From positions 1-46,673 of the forward strand of contig JAPLDT010000107.1 in NCBI GenBank assembly GCA_026391315.1: DNA of 46,673 nucleotides. The letters run 5' to 3'. Under the pieces are notes generated by a model. It was not told the DNA's origin and made no database searches. It saw only the letters and a program-made list of their open reading frames with translations. Made by a program: the position numbers and the translations under genes. This DNA comes from Bacteroidia bacterium. Its GTDB lineage: Bacteria > Bacteroidota > Bacteroidia > Bacteroidales > Prolixibacteraceae. This document shows, piece by piece, positions 26,453 through 35,185 of this stretch. Each line of letters starts with the position of its first letter. The first letter of the stretch is position 1.

Positions 26453-28603
26453 CTACCCCTGCGCCGCAATCAATATCTCCATAATTTTCTTACCCGCAGC
26501 GGCCACGGAGGTACCTGGACCAAAAATGGCGACGACCCCGGCATCGTAGAGGAACTGGTAATCCTGCGAAGGAATGACCCCGCCGGCTATGACCATGATA
26601 TCTTCGCGGCCCAGTTTTTTCATCTCTTCGATAACGGCTGGAATCAGCGTTTTGTGACCCGCAGCCAGCGAGGAGATACCCATGATGTGGACATCGTTCT
26701 CAACGGCCTGTTTGGCTGCCTCAGCGGGCGTCTGGAACAGCGGGCCCATGTCAACATCGAATCCCAGGTCCGCATAACCGGTCGCGACCACTTTGGCCCC
26801 GCGGTCGTGGCCGTCCTGACCCATCTTGGCAATCATGATCCGTGGCTGCCGGCCCTCTTTCTCTGCAAATTTGTGGACGAGCTCCTTCGCACTGGCAAAG
26901 ACGCTGTCATTTTTAGCTTCTGATGAATACACGCCTGATATGGTTCTGATGGTTGCTTTGTATCTTCCGACAATTTTCTCGCAAGCGGTGGAGATCTCTC
27001 CCAGGGTTGCGCGCTTTTGAGCCGCATCGACGGCCAATTCCAGCAGGTTGCCCTTGCCCGACTGCGCGCAAGCGGTGATCGCTGCAAGGGATGCGGCTAC
27101 CTCTGCTTCGTTGCGGTTGGCCCGCAGTTGGTTCAGCCTTTCGATCTGGGAAAGCCGAACGGCGCTGTTGTCAATTTCCAGGATATCGATCGGATCCTCC
27201 TTCTCCAACCGGTATTTGTTCACGCCGATGATGGCCTGCGAAGCCGAGTCGATCCGGCCTTGCGTACGTGCAGCGGCCTCTTCGATGCGCATCTTCGGAA
27301 CGCCTGTCTCGATGGCTTTCGACATGCCACCAAGCGCCTCGACCTCTTCGATCAAAGTCCAGGCTTTTCTGAATATCTCATTGGTCAGCGACTCCACGTA
27401 ATAGGAACCGGCCCATGGATCCAGCGAACGACAGATTTCAGTCTCCTGCTGAAGGTAGATCTGGGTGTTCCTTGCGATCCTGGCGGAGAAGTCGGTAGGC
27501 AGCGCTATCGCCTCGTCCAGGGCGTTGGTATGCAGGGATTGGGTGTGGCCCAAAGCTGCTGCCAGCGCTTCGATGCATGTGCGTCCAACATTGTTGTAGG
27601 GATCCTGCTCCGTGAGCGACCAGCCCGAAGTCTGGGAGTGGGTGCGCAAGGCCATGGATTTGGCGCTCTTCGGATTAAACTGCTTGACCATCTTGGCCCA
27701 GATCATTCTCGCGGCGCGCATCTTGGCGATCTCCATGAAATGGTTCATGCCGACCGCCCAGAAGAAAGAGAGACGGGGGGCAAAAGCGTCAATGTCCAGT
27801 CCTGCCTTGATGCCGGTTCGGATGTAGTCCAACCCGTCGGCCAGGGTGTAGGCCATCTCGATATCCGCGGTAGCGCCGGCCTCCTGCATGTGGTAGCCCG
27901 AAATGGAGATGGAGTTGAATTTTGGCATCTTCTGCGAGGTGAATTCGAAGATATCCGCGATGATTTTCATGGAGAATTCGGGCGGATAGATGTAGGTATT
28001 CCGGACCATGAACTCCTTGAGAATGTCGTTTTGAATAGTACCCTGAAGCTCTTCGAGTTTGGCGCCCTGCTCCAGCGCGGTAACGATGTAAAAGGCCATG
28101 ATGGGCAGGACCGCGCCGTTCATCGTCATCGAGACCGACATCTTGTTGAGCGGAATCTGATCGAACAGGATCTTCATGTCCAAAATAGAGTCGATGGCCA
28201 CTCCGGCTTTCCCAACATCGCCGGTTACCCGCGGATGGTCAGAGTCGTAGCCCCGGTGGGTGGCCAGGTCGAAAGCGACCGACAAACCTTTTTGTCCGGC
28301 GGCAAGGTTCCTGCGGTAAAATGCGTTGGACTCCTCGGCAGTAGAGAAACCGGCATACTGGCGGATCGTCCAGGGCTGCATCACATACATCGAAGAGTAG
28401 GGTCCCCTGAGGAAGGGCGCCTTTCCGGCAGCGTAATTGAGGTGTTCCATCCCTTCAAGGTCATCTTTGGTATAGGCCCCTTTCACCGGAATCAGCTCCG
28501 GCGTCATCCAGGTGGTTTTTGCTTCAGGTCTCTTACCGGCTACTTTGCTTTCGCCGGCATCGATACAACCCTTGATCTCTATATTTCTAAAGTTTGGCGT
28601 CAT
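26453..28603 (-). CDS. mutB: Methylmalonyl-CoA mutase, large (catalytic) subunit
   Basis: A coenzyme B12-dependent enzyme that interconverts methylmalonyl-CoA and succinyl-CoA, the key step of the succinate-propionate route used by fermenting Bacteroidota. The 716-residue protein has the substrate barrel ([34 protein letters not shown]) and a C-terminal B12-binding domain with the cobalt-ligand motif [11 protein letters not shown]. The partner mutA lies upstream, 115 bp away, with dispersed repeats between. No meaB or epimerase gene is in the window. Confidence 0.95.
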   Translation of the reverse strand: MTPNFRNIEIKGCIDAGESKVAGKRPEAKTTWMTPELIPVKGAYTKDDLEGMEHLNYAAGKAPFLRGPYSSMYVMQPWTIRQYAGFSTAEESNAFYRRNLAAGQKGLSVAFDLATHRGYDSDHPRVTGDVGKAGVAIDSILDMKILFDQIPLNKMSVSMTMNGAVLPIMAFYIVTALEQGAKLEELQGTIQNDILKEFMVRNTYIYPPEFSMKIIADIFEFTSQKMPKFNSISISGYHMQEAGATADIEMAYTLADGLDYIRTGIKAGLDIDAFAPRLSFFWAVGMNHFMEIAKMRAARMIWAKMVKQFNPKSAKSMALRTHSQTSGWSLTEQDPYNNVGRTCIEALAAALGHTQSLHTNALDEAIALPTDFSARIARNTQIYLQQETEICRSLDPWAGSYYVESLTNEIFRKAWTLIEEVEALGGMSKAIETGVPKMRIEEAAARTQGRIDSASQAIIGVNKYRLEKEDPIDILEIDNSAVRLSQIERLNQLRANRNEAEVAASLAAITACAQSGKGNLLELAVDAAQKRATLGEISTACEKIVGRYKATIRTISGVYSSEAKNDSVFASAKELVHKFAEKEGRQPRIMIAKMGQDGHDRGAKVVATGYADLGFDVDMGPLFQTPAEAAKQAVENDVHIMGISSLAAGHKTLIPAVIEEMKKLGREDIMVIAGGVIPSQDYQFLYDAGVVAIFGPGTSVAAAGKKIMEILIAAQG

Positions 28604-28626
28604 AATTAAAATTATTTATTTTCTTA

Positions 28627-28720
28627 CCGGTCCCTGAGCCTGCCGAAGGGTTCGATTTTGGATTACCGGTCCCTGAGCGAAGTCGATGGGCACATTTTCA
28701 CATTTCCCAATTTCCCAATT
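28627..28720. repeat. Composite dispersed repeats between mutA and mutB
   Basis: Two units that begin CCGGTCCCTGAGC start at 28627 and 28666 (period 39), followed by the 27-bp word at 28694-28720 that is identical to 925-951. The 27-bp word ends inside the mutA stop codon. The same two repeat types occur together at 32421-32573 in the opposite relative order. Confidence 0.8.
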
Positions 28721-30632
28721 AATTTATTCCCAGCATTTTATTGTATGCAGTCAACGCTTCCAACAGATTGGTTTTAACGTTGATAAAATTCTGAATACCA
28801 ATTGCTTTAAGTTCTTCCATGCAGGCAGGGGCGCCGGCAACCACCATGATGGTTCGGTTGCGCAACTTGACAAAAAGCTCAGGCGCCAACGCGGCATACT
28901 CTTCATCAGAACTGCAGAGAACAACCAGGCTCGCTTTCGCATCCAAAACGGATTGAAATCCCTCCTCAATGGTATCAAATCCATTGTGATCGACCACTTC
29001 GTATCCGGCTGCCGCGAAGAAATTACAGGCAAACTGGGCCCGGGCCTTCCGCATCGCCAGGTTTCCGATCGGCAGCATACAGGCTTTTGGCCGGCCTTTT
29101 TTAGCCGCGAACAGATCGGTGGCATAACGAATGGCCTCGATTTGCTGCGCCCCCCTGAAAAGTTTCAGCGTCTCCACCTCCGCGTCCTCAGCGGTCTGGT
29201 CTTCGGCTTCGAACAGTGAAGTTGGCAGTCCCGGATCGAGTTGCTCGTTGATATTTGGAAACTGGTTGACTCCCAGTATATTTTCGCGCCTTGAACTGAT
29301 CGCGTTCCTTCGTTTGTCGGCCATCTCATTGACCTGCGACTGGACGAAACCACTCCTGAAAGCGGTTATAAATCCACCTTTGTCCTGGACTTCCAGGAAG
29401 AGTTTCCACGACTGCTCCGCAATCGAAGCGGTCAATGTTTCAATATAATAGGATCCTGCGGCAGGGTCGGCGATCTTATCCAGGTGCACCTCCTCTTTCA
29501 GCAGCGACTGCTGGTTCCGGGCAATGCGCTCGGCAAAGGCGGTAGGTTCTTCATACACGGCATCGAAAGGCAGAACGGTAATCGAATCCGCTCCTCCCAA
29601 CACAGCCGACATGGCCTCTGTCTGGGTCCGAAGCAAGTTGACATAGGGATCGTACACAGTCATGTTCCAGGTGGATGTTTCGCAATGTGCATACATTTTG
29701 GCCGCGCAGGGACAAAACTCCCCTTTGCCGGTCGATTCTTCACAATCGCAGACTGGGTTGTAGGCCTTGACAATATTGGCCCACAACAGTCGGGCGGCCC
29801 TCAGCTTGGCCAACTCCATGAAATAGTTACCACCAACTCCGAAATTGAACCTGATCTTCTTGGCTGCCAGTGCCGCATCGACACCCAGCTCCGTGAGCCT
29901 GGTCATGTACTCGGCTCCCATGGCCAGCGAAAATCCAAGCTCCTGCACGATAGAGGCGCCTGCATTGTTGAAGTTTACGCCATTTACGGCGACCAGATGC
30001 AGGTACGGATATTTTTCGCCCCACTCCACCATGGTCTTTACCGTTTCAAAAACCTCCGGCTCATTCTTGCCGAATTTTCCGCGCAAGGTAAATCTTCCGA
30101 TCGGATCGTGATTTACCGACATGCGGAGCGTGGCAGGATCGGCTTTTAGTTCGATCAGCAGCACAAGTAATTGTTCGAAAAATTCTTTGGTTTTGCATGA
30201 TGTGATGAAATTGACCTCTACTGCCTCCAACCGGATCCCTTTGAGCAACGTTTTCAGTTCATCCACGGTTACCACACCGCATCCTTCGAAGACAAAACCC
30301 AGTGAGGTGATCCCTTTGTTAAGAATTTCAAGGGCTTTTTTATTTGCTGACGCTGTATCAGTTACAAGAATATCCTGCCGGATGAGCCATTGGTTTCCGG
30401 AGGCGCTTTTGCCGCGTACGAAAGGGTATTCGCCGGGAAAACTCTCAGGAAAATCCAATCCCTCAATATTTTCGGCCCGGTAGTATGGACGAACGTTAAA
30501 GCCCTCGTTGGTTTTCCAGATCAGGCTCTTTTCGTACTCTTTTCCCTTCAGGTCGATGTTGATTTGTTCCTCCCACGTGGCGGTCGATATGGGTGGAAAT
30601 TCAGAGAGCAATTTTATATCTTTCTCATTCAT
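28719..30632 (-). CDS. mutA: Methylmalonyl-CoA mutase, small subunit
   Basis: A 637-residue structural partner of MutB in the heterodimeric mutase. It is similar over the barrel and B12-like domain, but where the catalytic subunit has DGHDRG this one has PIGNLAMRKARAQFA, so it lacks the cobalt-ligating histidine, as expected of MutA. The N terminus LLSEFPPISTATWEEQINIDLKG is typical. A cysteine-rich insertion, CDCEESTGKGEFCPCAAKMY, is visible in the middle. The stop codon overlaps a dispersed repeat. A -7 box lies 31 bp upstream of the ATG. Confidence 0.93.
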   Translation of the reverse strand: MNEKDIKLLSEFPPISTATWEEQINIDLKGKEYEKSLIWKTNEGFNVRPYYRAENIEGLDFPESFPGEYPFVRGKSASGNQWLIRQDILVTDTASANKKALEILNKGITSLGFVFEGCGVVTVDELKTLLKGIRLEAVEVNFITSCKTKEFFEQLLVLLIELKADPATLRMSVNHDPIGRFTLRGKFGKNEPEVFETVKTMVEWGEKYPYLHLVAVNGVNFNNAGASIVQELGFSLAMGAEYMTRLTELGVDAALAAKKIRFNFGVGGNYFMELAKLRAARLLWANIVKAYNPVCDCEESTGKGEFCPCAAKMYAHCETSTWNMTVYDPYVNLLRTQTEAMSAVLGGADSITVLPFDAVYEEPTAFAERIARNQQSLLKEEVHLDKIADPAAGSYYIETLTASIAEQSWKLFLEVQDKGGFITAFRSGFVQSQVNEMADKRRNAISSRRENILGVNQFPNINEQLDPGLPTSLFEAEDQTAEDAEVETLKLFRGAQQIEAIRYATDLFAAKKGRPKACMLPIGNLAMRKARAQFACNFFAAAGYEVVDHNGFDTIEEGFQSVLDAKASLVVLCSSDEEYAALAPELFVKLRNRTIMVVAGAPACMEELKAIGIQNFINVKTNLLEALTAYNKMLGIN

Positions 30633-30663
30633 AGTATCATAACTATTTGCAAAAATCAGGTTG

Positions 30664-30671
30664 CAAAGTTA
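30664..30671 (-). promoter_or_regulatory. Candidate -7 box of the mutA promoter
   Basis: On the minus strand TAACTTTG matches TAnnTTTG. It would start transcription about 25 nt upstream of the mutA ATG. The nearest upstream TTTG is at a 24-bp spacing, longer than the ideal 19. Confidence 0.45.
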
Positions 30672-30754
30672 ATCCTTTCAAATTTAATAACCTGACAAAG
30701 ACCCTCCTTTTTCGTGAGAATATATTTTAATTTAAGATTGGAATAAAAAATTTC

Positions 30755-31029
30755 ACGCGAAGGACGCAAAGGAAGAGCGCAAAGGAACGCAAAGTTCAAA
30801 TCGTAATTCTTAAAAATATAACACAGAGTTACACAGAGGAGCACAGAGAGCCACAGAGGTTAGGAAAATTTCTCTTAGAGATTGTTTAAAAATTGTTTTA
30901 TGCCCGTTAGGCACCGTCCTGATTAAGTGATTTTTGATGAATAAAATGGGAACAATTAAATTTAATCAGTTTCTTATACTCCGTGAAACTCTGTGTTTCC
31001 CTCTGTGAAACTCTGTGTAATATTTTTTA
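30755..31029. repeat. Inverted CACAGAG-rich repeat between mutA and the MFS gene
   Basis: This covers most of the 406-bp gap. At 30755-30794 a short run repeats CGCAAAGG words. The segment 30811-30859 contains ACACAGAGTTACACAGAGG, and 30980-31029 is its inverted counterpart (CTCTGTGTTTCCCTCTGTG), so the two form imperfect arms about 120 bp apart. No gene is seen. Such simple repeats are dispersed in Bacteroidota intergenic regions. Confidence 0.7.
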
Positions 31030-31038
31030 TTTTTGATC

Positions 31039-32421
31039 ATGACTGCAACGACTCATACCAACACCCAAAAAGCAGTACTTACTGTTGCCACCCTCACCTC
31101 ATTCCTGGGGCCATTTCTGATATCGTCCGTCAATATCGCGCTGCCGGCCATCGAAAAAGAGTTTGCGCTGAGTGCAGTAACGCTCACCTGGATCGTCACC
31201 TCCTACCTGCTCTCCTCCGCCATCTTTCTTCTGCCCATCGGTCGTTTGGCCGATCTGACGGGCGAGGTAAAACTCTTCAAACTGGGAATGGTCATCTTCA
31301 CCCTGGCCACTTTCTTTTGCGCCATCTCTCCTACCGGGATGTTGCTGATCGTCTCCCGTGTCTTCCAGGGACTGGGCGCCGCCATGACCATGACAACCGG
31401 CGCCCCGCTCCTGATTTCTGCCTTCCCTCCTTCCGAAAGGGGCAAGGTGCTTGGATTTAATGTCGCGGCTGTCTATCTTGGCCTGGCCATGGGACCCTTC
31501 GTCGGAGGGATTCTCACCCAGCATCTGGGCTGGAGGGCGATCTTCCTTTTCTCTTCCGTTTTGGGCCTATTCGGGGTACTTCTCACCTTCCTGAAATTGA
31601 AAAATATTCCCTCCTCCAAATCCACGGGAAAATTTGATTATACCGGCGCCCTCTTGTATGGCTCTGCTCTTTTTCTGATTGTGTACTACTCCTCCCATTT
31701 GCATGCGGCCACCGGATTTGCTTTGCTTGCCCTCGGGATTTTGCTGCTTGTGCTTTTTGTAGTCCAGTGCGGTAGATCGGCCCATCCACTGTTTGACACG
31801 GCGCTTTTTACCAAAAACAGATTGTTTGCCTTCTCGAACCTGGCGGCGCTCATCAACTACTCCACCACCGCCTCCATCATCTTTTTGATGAGCCTGTTCC
31901 TGCAAAAAGTAAAAGGGTTGTCACCGCAGGCTGCCGGCGCCATCCTGATTTCGCAGCCGTTGGTGATGGCCATTTTATCACCCTATGCCGGCAAACTCTC
32001 GGACAGGATCGAACCCCGCATCCTGGCAACCACAGGAATGTTCCTAAACGCGGTTGGTCTGCTGTTTCTCGCTTTTATCAACCAGGATACGCCGCAACCG
32101 CTTATCGTGGCAGTTTTGCTTTTCATGGGATTTGGATTTGCCCTTTTCTCCTCGCCCAACATGAACACCATCATGAGTTCAGTAGAAAAAAGACAGCTGG
32201 GCACCGCATCGGGTACCGCCTCCACCATGCGCATTGTTGGCCAGATGATCAGCATGACCCTTGTGATGCTGATTTTCTCCGCCCGGTTTCACGGCGACCA
32301 GGTTGCACAGGTGCCGAATGAATTGTTTGTCGGTACCGCGCAGTTTGTTTACCTGGTTTTTGCAGCATTGTGCCTTGTTGGGGTTTATTTCTCCTACTCA
32401 AGGGGGAATATGCACAAATAA
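31039..32421 (+). CDS. MFS drug:H+ antiporter, DHA2 (EmrB/QacA) type
   Basis: A 460-residue inner-membrane exporter with about 12-14 hydrophobic helices. The family motifs are visible: NIALPAIEKEF after helix 1, WIVTSYLLSSAIFLLPIGRLADLTG (motif A region), RVFQGLGAAMTM and the antiporter motif C-like LGLAMGPFVGGIL. The ATG at 31039 follows an in-frame TTG at 31033 and is preferred. The gene stands alone between repeat-rich gaps; no regulator or membrane-fusion protein is adjacent, so the substrate is unknown. Confidence 0.88.
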   Translation: MTATTHTNTQKAVLTVATLTSFLGPFLISSVNIALPAIEKEFALSAVTLTWIVTSYLLSSAIFLLPIGRLADLTGEVKLFKLGMVIFTLATFFCAISPTGMLLIVSRVFQGLGAAMTMTTGAPLLISAFPPSERGKVLGFNVAAVYLGLAMGPFVGGILTQHLGWRAIFLFSSVLGLFGVLLTFLKLKNIPSSKSTGKFDYTGALLYGSALFLIVYYSSHLHAATGFALLALGILLLVLFVVQCGRSAHPLFDTALFTKNRLFAFSNLAALINYSTTASIIFLMSLFLQKVKGLSPQAAGAILISQPLVMAILSPYAGKLSDRIEPRILATTGMFLNAVGLLFLAFINQDTPQPLIVAVLLFMGFGFALFSSPNMNTIMSSVEKRQLGTASGTASTMRIVGQMISMTLVMLIFSARFHGDQVAQVPNELFVGTAQFVYLVFAALCLVGVYFSYSRGNMHK

Positions 32422-32573
32422 TGTGAAAATTGGAAAATTGGAAAATGTGAAAATGACGCCGGTCCCTGAGCGTAGCCGAAGGGGCATTGGTTAAAACAGA
32501 TCACCGGTCCCTGAGCGAAGCCGAAGGGGCATTGGTTAAAACAGATCACCGGTCCCTGAGCGAAGCCGAAGGG
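32421..32573. repeat. Short TGTGAAAATTGG repeat and 45-bp tandem repeats
   Basis: Just past the MFS stop, 32421-32452 carries a looser version of the gmk-nadD repeat. Then three direct units begin CCGGTCCCTGAGCG at 32459, 32504 and 32549 (exact 45-bp period; the third is partial), each with GCCGAAGGG. A separate small palindrome, GTCCCGTCAGGGAC, is at about 32641-32654. The rest of the 326-bp gap holds the MNT promoter. Confidence 0.85.
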
Positions 32574-32700
32574 TGTTGATTTGCTGATGTGATAATGTAA
32601 AAATGAGAAGACAGGCTGAGTTTTACCGCGAAATCTTGTAGTCCCGTCAGGGACGACCAATCTTGTAGCCCCGGGTTGGGAATGATGAATGATAAGCCAT

Positions 32701-32731
32701 TTTGCAAGTTTCGTGAGATTGATTAAATTTG
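32701..32731 (+). promoter_or_regulatory. Bacteroidota-type promoter of the MNT gene
   Basis: TTTG at 32701-32704 and TAAATTTG at 32724-32731 are separated by exactly 19 bp, the ideal TTTG-N19-TAnnTTTG arrangement. Transcription would begin about 10 nt upstream of the ATG at 32748. Confidence 0.7.
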
Positions 32732-32747
32732 AGTAAAATATTAGATT

Positions 32748-33047
32748 ATGTATCTGGATAAATACAAAAATGAAATAAACAGTTTGTGCCGTCAGAATAA
32801 GGTCAAATCATTGTATGTTTTTGGTTCTGTATTGACAGATAGATTTAATGAGAAAAGCGATATTGATTTGGTTGTAGATATTGATTCCAATGACCCTTTC
32901 GATTATGCTGACAGTTATTTTAATCTAAAATTTGCACTGCAAGACCTTTTTCGACGTCCAATAGATCTGCTTGAAAACAAAGCGATAAAGAATCCATACA
33001 TCAGACAAAACATAGATCACTCAAAATCATTGATTTATGCAAAATGA
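32748..33047 (+). CDS. MNT-domain nucleotidyltransferase (MntA-like antitoxin)
   Basis: A 99-residue minimal nucleotidyltransferase with YVFGSVLTDRFNEKSDIDLVV, the GS-x10-D-x-D signature. In MntA/HepT toxin-antitoxin modules such proteins neutralise a HEPN ribonuclease by adding AMP to it. The length and the overlap with a downstream HEPN remnant fit this exactly. The promoter upstream is the best in the window. With its toxin broken it is an orphan antitoxin, which may still act on other HepT copies. Confidence 0.85.
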   Translation: MYLDKYKNEINSLCRQNKVKSLYVFGSVLTDRFNEKSDIDLVVDIDSNDPFDYADSYFNLKFALQDLFRRPIDLLENKAIKNPYIRQNIDHSKSLIYAK

Positions 33048-33217
33048 CAAGCAAATATTACGGATTCACGAAAGATAGTTGATACGCGAAACCGGATTAT
33101 TCATGGGTATGATAGTGTATCAGAGGATGTTATTTGGTGATCGTGAATCGCTACTTGCCTATTCTTGAGAAAGAAGTTAAAGAACTACTAAAATATCAAT
33201 CCCCAGATATCCATTGA
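33037..33217 (+). pseudogene. Broken HepT-type HEPN toxin
   Basis: The frame opens at ATG 33037, overlapping the MNT gene by 11 bp, and reads MQNDKQILRIHER before a stop. After a deletion and frame change, 33087-33137 reads RNRIIHGYDSVSEDVIW, which includes the HEPN catalytic signature R-x4-H-x-Y. After a second frame change, 33143-33217 reads VNRYLPILEKEVKELLKYQ to a stop. Intact HepT proteins have roughly 110-140 residues, so about half is gone and at least two frame breaks are present. Confidence 0.75.
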
Positions 33218-33226
33218 CAGTAACCG

Positions 33227-33570
33227 AAAGTGCCCTTCAATGACAAGAAGTCTGACTTCAGTAATCGGAAACCCTTTGCCCGGAGAGCATCAATATCCAT
33301 AGAAAACAAACACAAAACCCGGTTTGTCCGTCAGGACATAAACACCTCCAATTTATTCCCTACCGGGAAATTGGTCTTCGTGATTTACCGTTTCTATGAA
33401 TATTGATCTCCTCCGGAGAAAATTCAATTGACGGTAACCAGAAGCACCATGAACATGACAGGATGTCCGATTTCAGTAACCGGAAGCCCTTAAATCCTCG
33501 TCAGATGTGAAATGATAACAACAGGAAGTTCATTGAACGTTACCGGCGAAATAGTACACCGAAATTGAAA
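33227..33570 (+). repeat. Palindromic element, copy 1, with 42-bp repeat units on both sides
   Basis: Arms at 33278-33303 (CCCGGAGAGCATCAATATCC) and 33390-33418 are inverted. Inside are GTCC-GTCA-GGAC and a second stem at 33348-33374 (CCAATTT...AAATTGG). Degenerate 42-bp units precede it from 33227 and follow it at 33437, 33479 and 33521. The tail CGAAATAGTACACCGAAATT is shared with copy 2. With 33571-33752 this accounts for the 705-bp stretch after the MNT gene; no gene is seen there apart from the HepT relic. Confidence 0.85.
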
Positions 33571-33752
33571 ATCCTAATTTATTGGGGTAAGCGGATGATC
33601 ACCAAAGACATGGCTATACAGATCATTTTCAATGGAATAAAGCATCTTTGGCAATATTGAAAACAAGTTGGGCGTCAGAAAAGAGCAACAATGGAAGCGA
33701 AAATCTAACGGAAATAATTGGCAAAAAGCTGAAAATTACTTACCTTCGAAAA

Positions 33753-34280
33753 ATGGGAAGCTCAAAAAACATAGAGCAGGATTTTATAATCGATAGGCTG
33801 ACAAACTCAATCCTGAACACAGTTTCGGGAGATAGTTTCCAAACGGAAGTTATCCGCCTGGGTAAAACTGACCTAAAATATGTTGCAAAAATCAGAGGTT
33901 GGAATTTTAATTGGAAATCAGAATTTGATGACATAAAGAAGGAAGTTTACAAACTGACAATCGTAAACAACTCGAATATCATACAAGGTTTATTGAGTGT
34001 AACGATTGAACAAGACCATGTTTTCATGAACCTTTTGGAAAGTGCATCTTTTAATATTGGAAGAAACAAAATTTACGAAGGAGTTGCCGGAAATTTGGTT
34101 GCTTATGCTTGTAAAATCTCCTTTCAAAGAGGTTTTGACGGCTATGTTGCGTTTACAGCAAAAACAAAACTGATTGATCATTATGAAAAAACGTTGGGGG
34201 CTTATCATTTCAAAAACCAAAGAATGATAATTGAAACACAACCAGCGAAAATCTTAGTGGAAAAATATTTCAAAATATAA
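33753..34280 (+). CDS. GNAT-family acetyltransferase-like protein
   Basis: A protein of about 175 residues whose C-terminal half resembles GNAT acetyltransferases: IIQGLLSVTIEQDHVFMNLLES (strand pair), GVAGNLVAYACKISFQRGFDGYVAFTAKT, then LIDHYEKTLGAYHFKNQRMII. It is followed 5 bp later by a 55-residue gene, the arrangement of small toxin-antitoxin-like pairs in Bacteroidota. The ATG at 33753 (MGSSKNIEQDFII) is preferred; a TTG at 33648 would add 35 poorly supported residues. The pair sits between direct copies of a palindromic element. A toxin function is inference. Confidence 0.62.
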   Translation: MGSSKNIEQDFIIDRLTNSILNTVSGDSFQTEVIRLGKTDLKYVAKIRGWNFNWKSEFDDIKKEVYKLTIVNNSNIIQGLLSVTIEQDHVFMNLLESASFNIGRNKIYEGVAGNLVAYACKISFQRGFDGYVAFTAKTKLIDHYEKTLGAYHFKNQRMIIETQPAKILVEKYFKI

Positions 34281-34285
34281 ATAAT

Positions 34286-34453
34286 ATGAGCATAGTTAAA
34301 GAACCTAAAGGTGTTGATTTTATTATACAAAGTCCACCGTTGACCGATACGGAGAGGAAGGAAATAAGCGAGTTTATCAGGGCAAGAAAACTAGAGAACA
34401 GAAATTTGTCTAAACGGACGACCCCAAAAAAGACAAACAAAATTAACGTGTAA
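34286..34453 (+). CDS. 55-residue small protein, putative partner of the GNAT protein
   Basis: A short frame, MSIVKEPKGVDFIIQSPPL followed by TDTERKEISEFIRARK and a basic tail. Its start lies 5 bp after the GNAT stop. Small proteins with the PLTDEERKEISEFI pattern recur beside GNAT-like genes in Bacteroidota, as far as I recall, and could be antitoxins. The charged C terminus (NLSKRTTPKKTNKINV) might bind nucleic acid. No family name is offered. Confidence 0.62.
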   Translation: MSIVKEPKGVDFIIQSPPLTDTERKEISEFIRARKLENRNLSKRTTPKKTNKINV

Positions 34454-34583
34454 ACTGTGAAATGCCGAACGCCCAACAAACGCTAAATGCCATCCGGGGT
34501 AAAGTTTCATCCGAGAAAGGTTTTGATGGCGTGGTTTTGCATAAATTAAGAAACTGTTTAAAAATCGATCTTATGCCTTTCTT

Positions 34584-35185
34584 GCCCGGAGGGCATCAAT
34601 ATCCATAGAAAAACAACCTCAAAAACCCGGTTTGTCCGTCAGGACATAAACACCTCCAATTTATTCCCTACCGGGAAATTGGTCTCCGTGATTTACAGTT
34701 TCTATGGATATTGATCTCCTCCGGAGAAAATTCAATGGACGGAAACCGGAAGCGCTCTTCACATGACAGGATGTCCGATTTCAGTAACCGGAGGCCCTTT
34801 GAACATCGCCGGATGTGAAATGACAACACCCGGAAGCACTTTGAACGTTTCCGGGTGTGAAATGACGGCAACCGGAAGTACATTGAACGTTTCCAGATGT
34901 GAAAAGACTACAACCAGAAGCGCATTGAAGGTTGCCGGATGCGAAATGACAACAACTGGAAGCGCATCGAACCCCCTCAGAAGGCAATTGGCGGTGGCCG
35001 GAAGCTCAACGGAGGGACCGCTTCGCCCATGGCCCGATTCCTTTTGCTCGGCTGGTACATATTTATAAGTAGCACAGCTTCACTTCGCATCTGCGACCCT
35101 TTCCAAAACCGTTGCAGACAGAACGCATTCAACGCTTTTACAGGATACAGGCGAAATAGTACACCGAAATTGAAAATCCCAGATT
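34584..35185 (+). repeat. Palindromic element, copy 2, with expanded 42-bp tandem array
   Basis: Inverted arms at 34584-34608 and 34698-34726 enclose the same inner stems as copy 1. Then a tandem array of 42-bp units starts at 34745, 34787, 34829, 34871, 34913 and 34955 (the last partial), with consensus ACCGGAAGCNCNTTGAACG followed by a TGTGAAATGACAACA-like part. The element ends with CGAAATAGTACACCGAAATT. The 42-bp period keeps a frame open with a 14-residue repeat (SGCEMTATGSTLNV-like), but I judge that non-coding. The 996-bp gap from 34454 to 35449 contains no convincing gene. Confidence 0.88.

Noticed and set aside
27017-28609. A 530-residue plus-strand frame opposite mutB
   Set aside because: It is the antisense shadow of a certain mutB gene in a GC-richer region, with low-complexity R/G/D-rich sequence and no family resemblance.
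31028-31035. TATTTTTG as promoter of the MFS gene
   Set aside because: It lies only 3 bp before the ATG at 31039, so transcription would start inside the gene.
32394-32660. Minus-strand frame of 88 residues with FGFAQGPVICFNQ repeats
   Set aside because: It is a translation of the 45-bp tandem repeat and the adjacent short repeat, with no protein-like character outside them.
34454-34510. An integron attC-like site after the 55-residue gene (GCCCAAC)
   Set aside because: Only one core-like word is seen; the matching GTTGGGC half and an integrase are missing.
34745-34996. A CRISPR array
   Set aside because: The 42-bp units are contiguous with no spacers, the units are divergent, and no cas gene is in the window.
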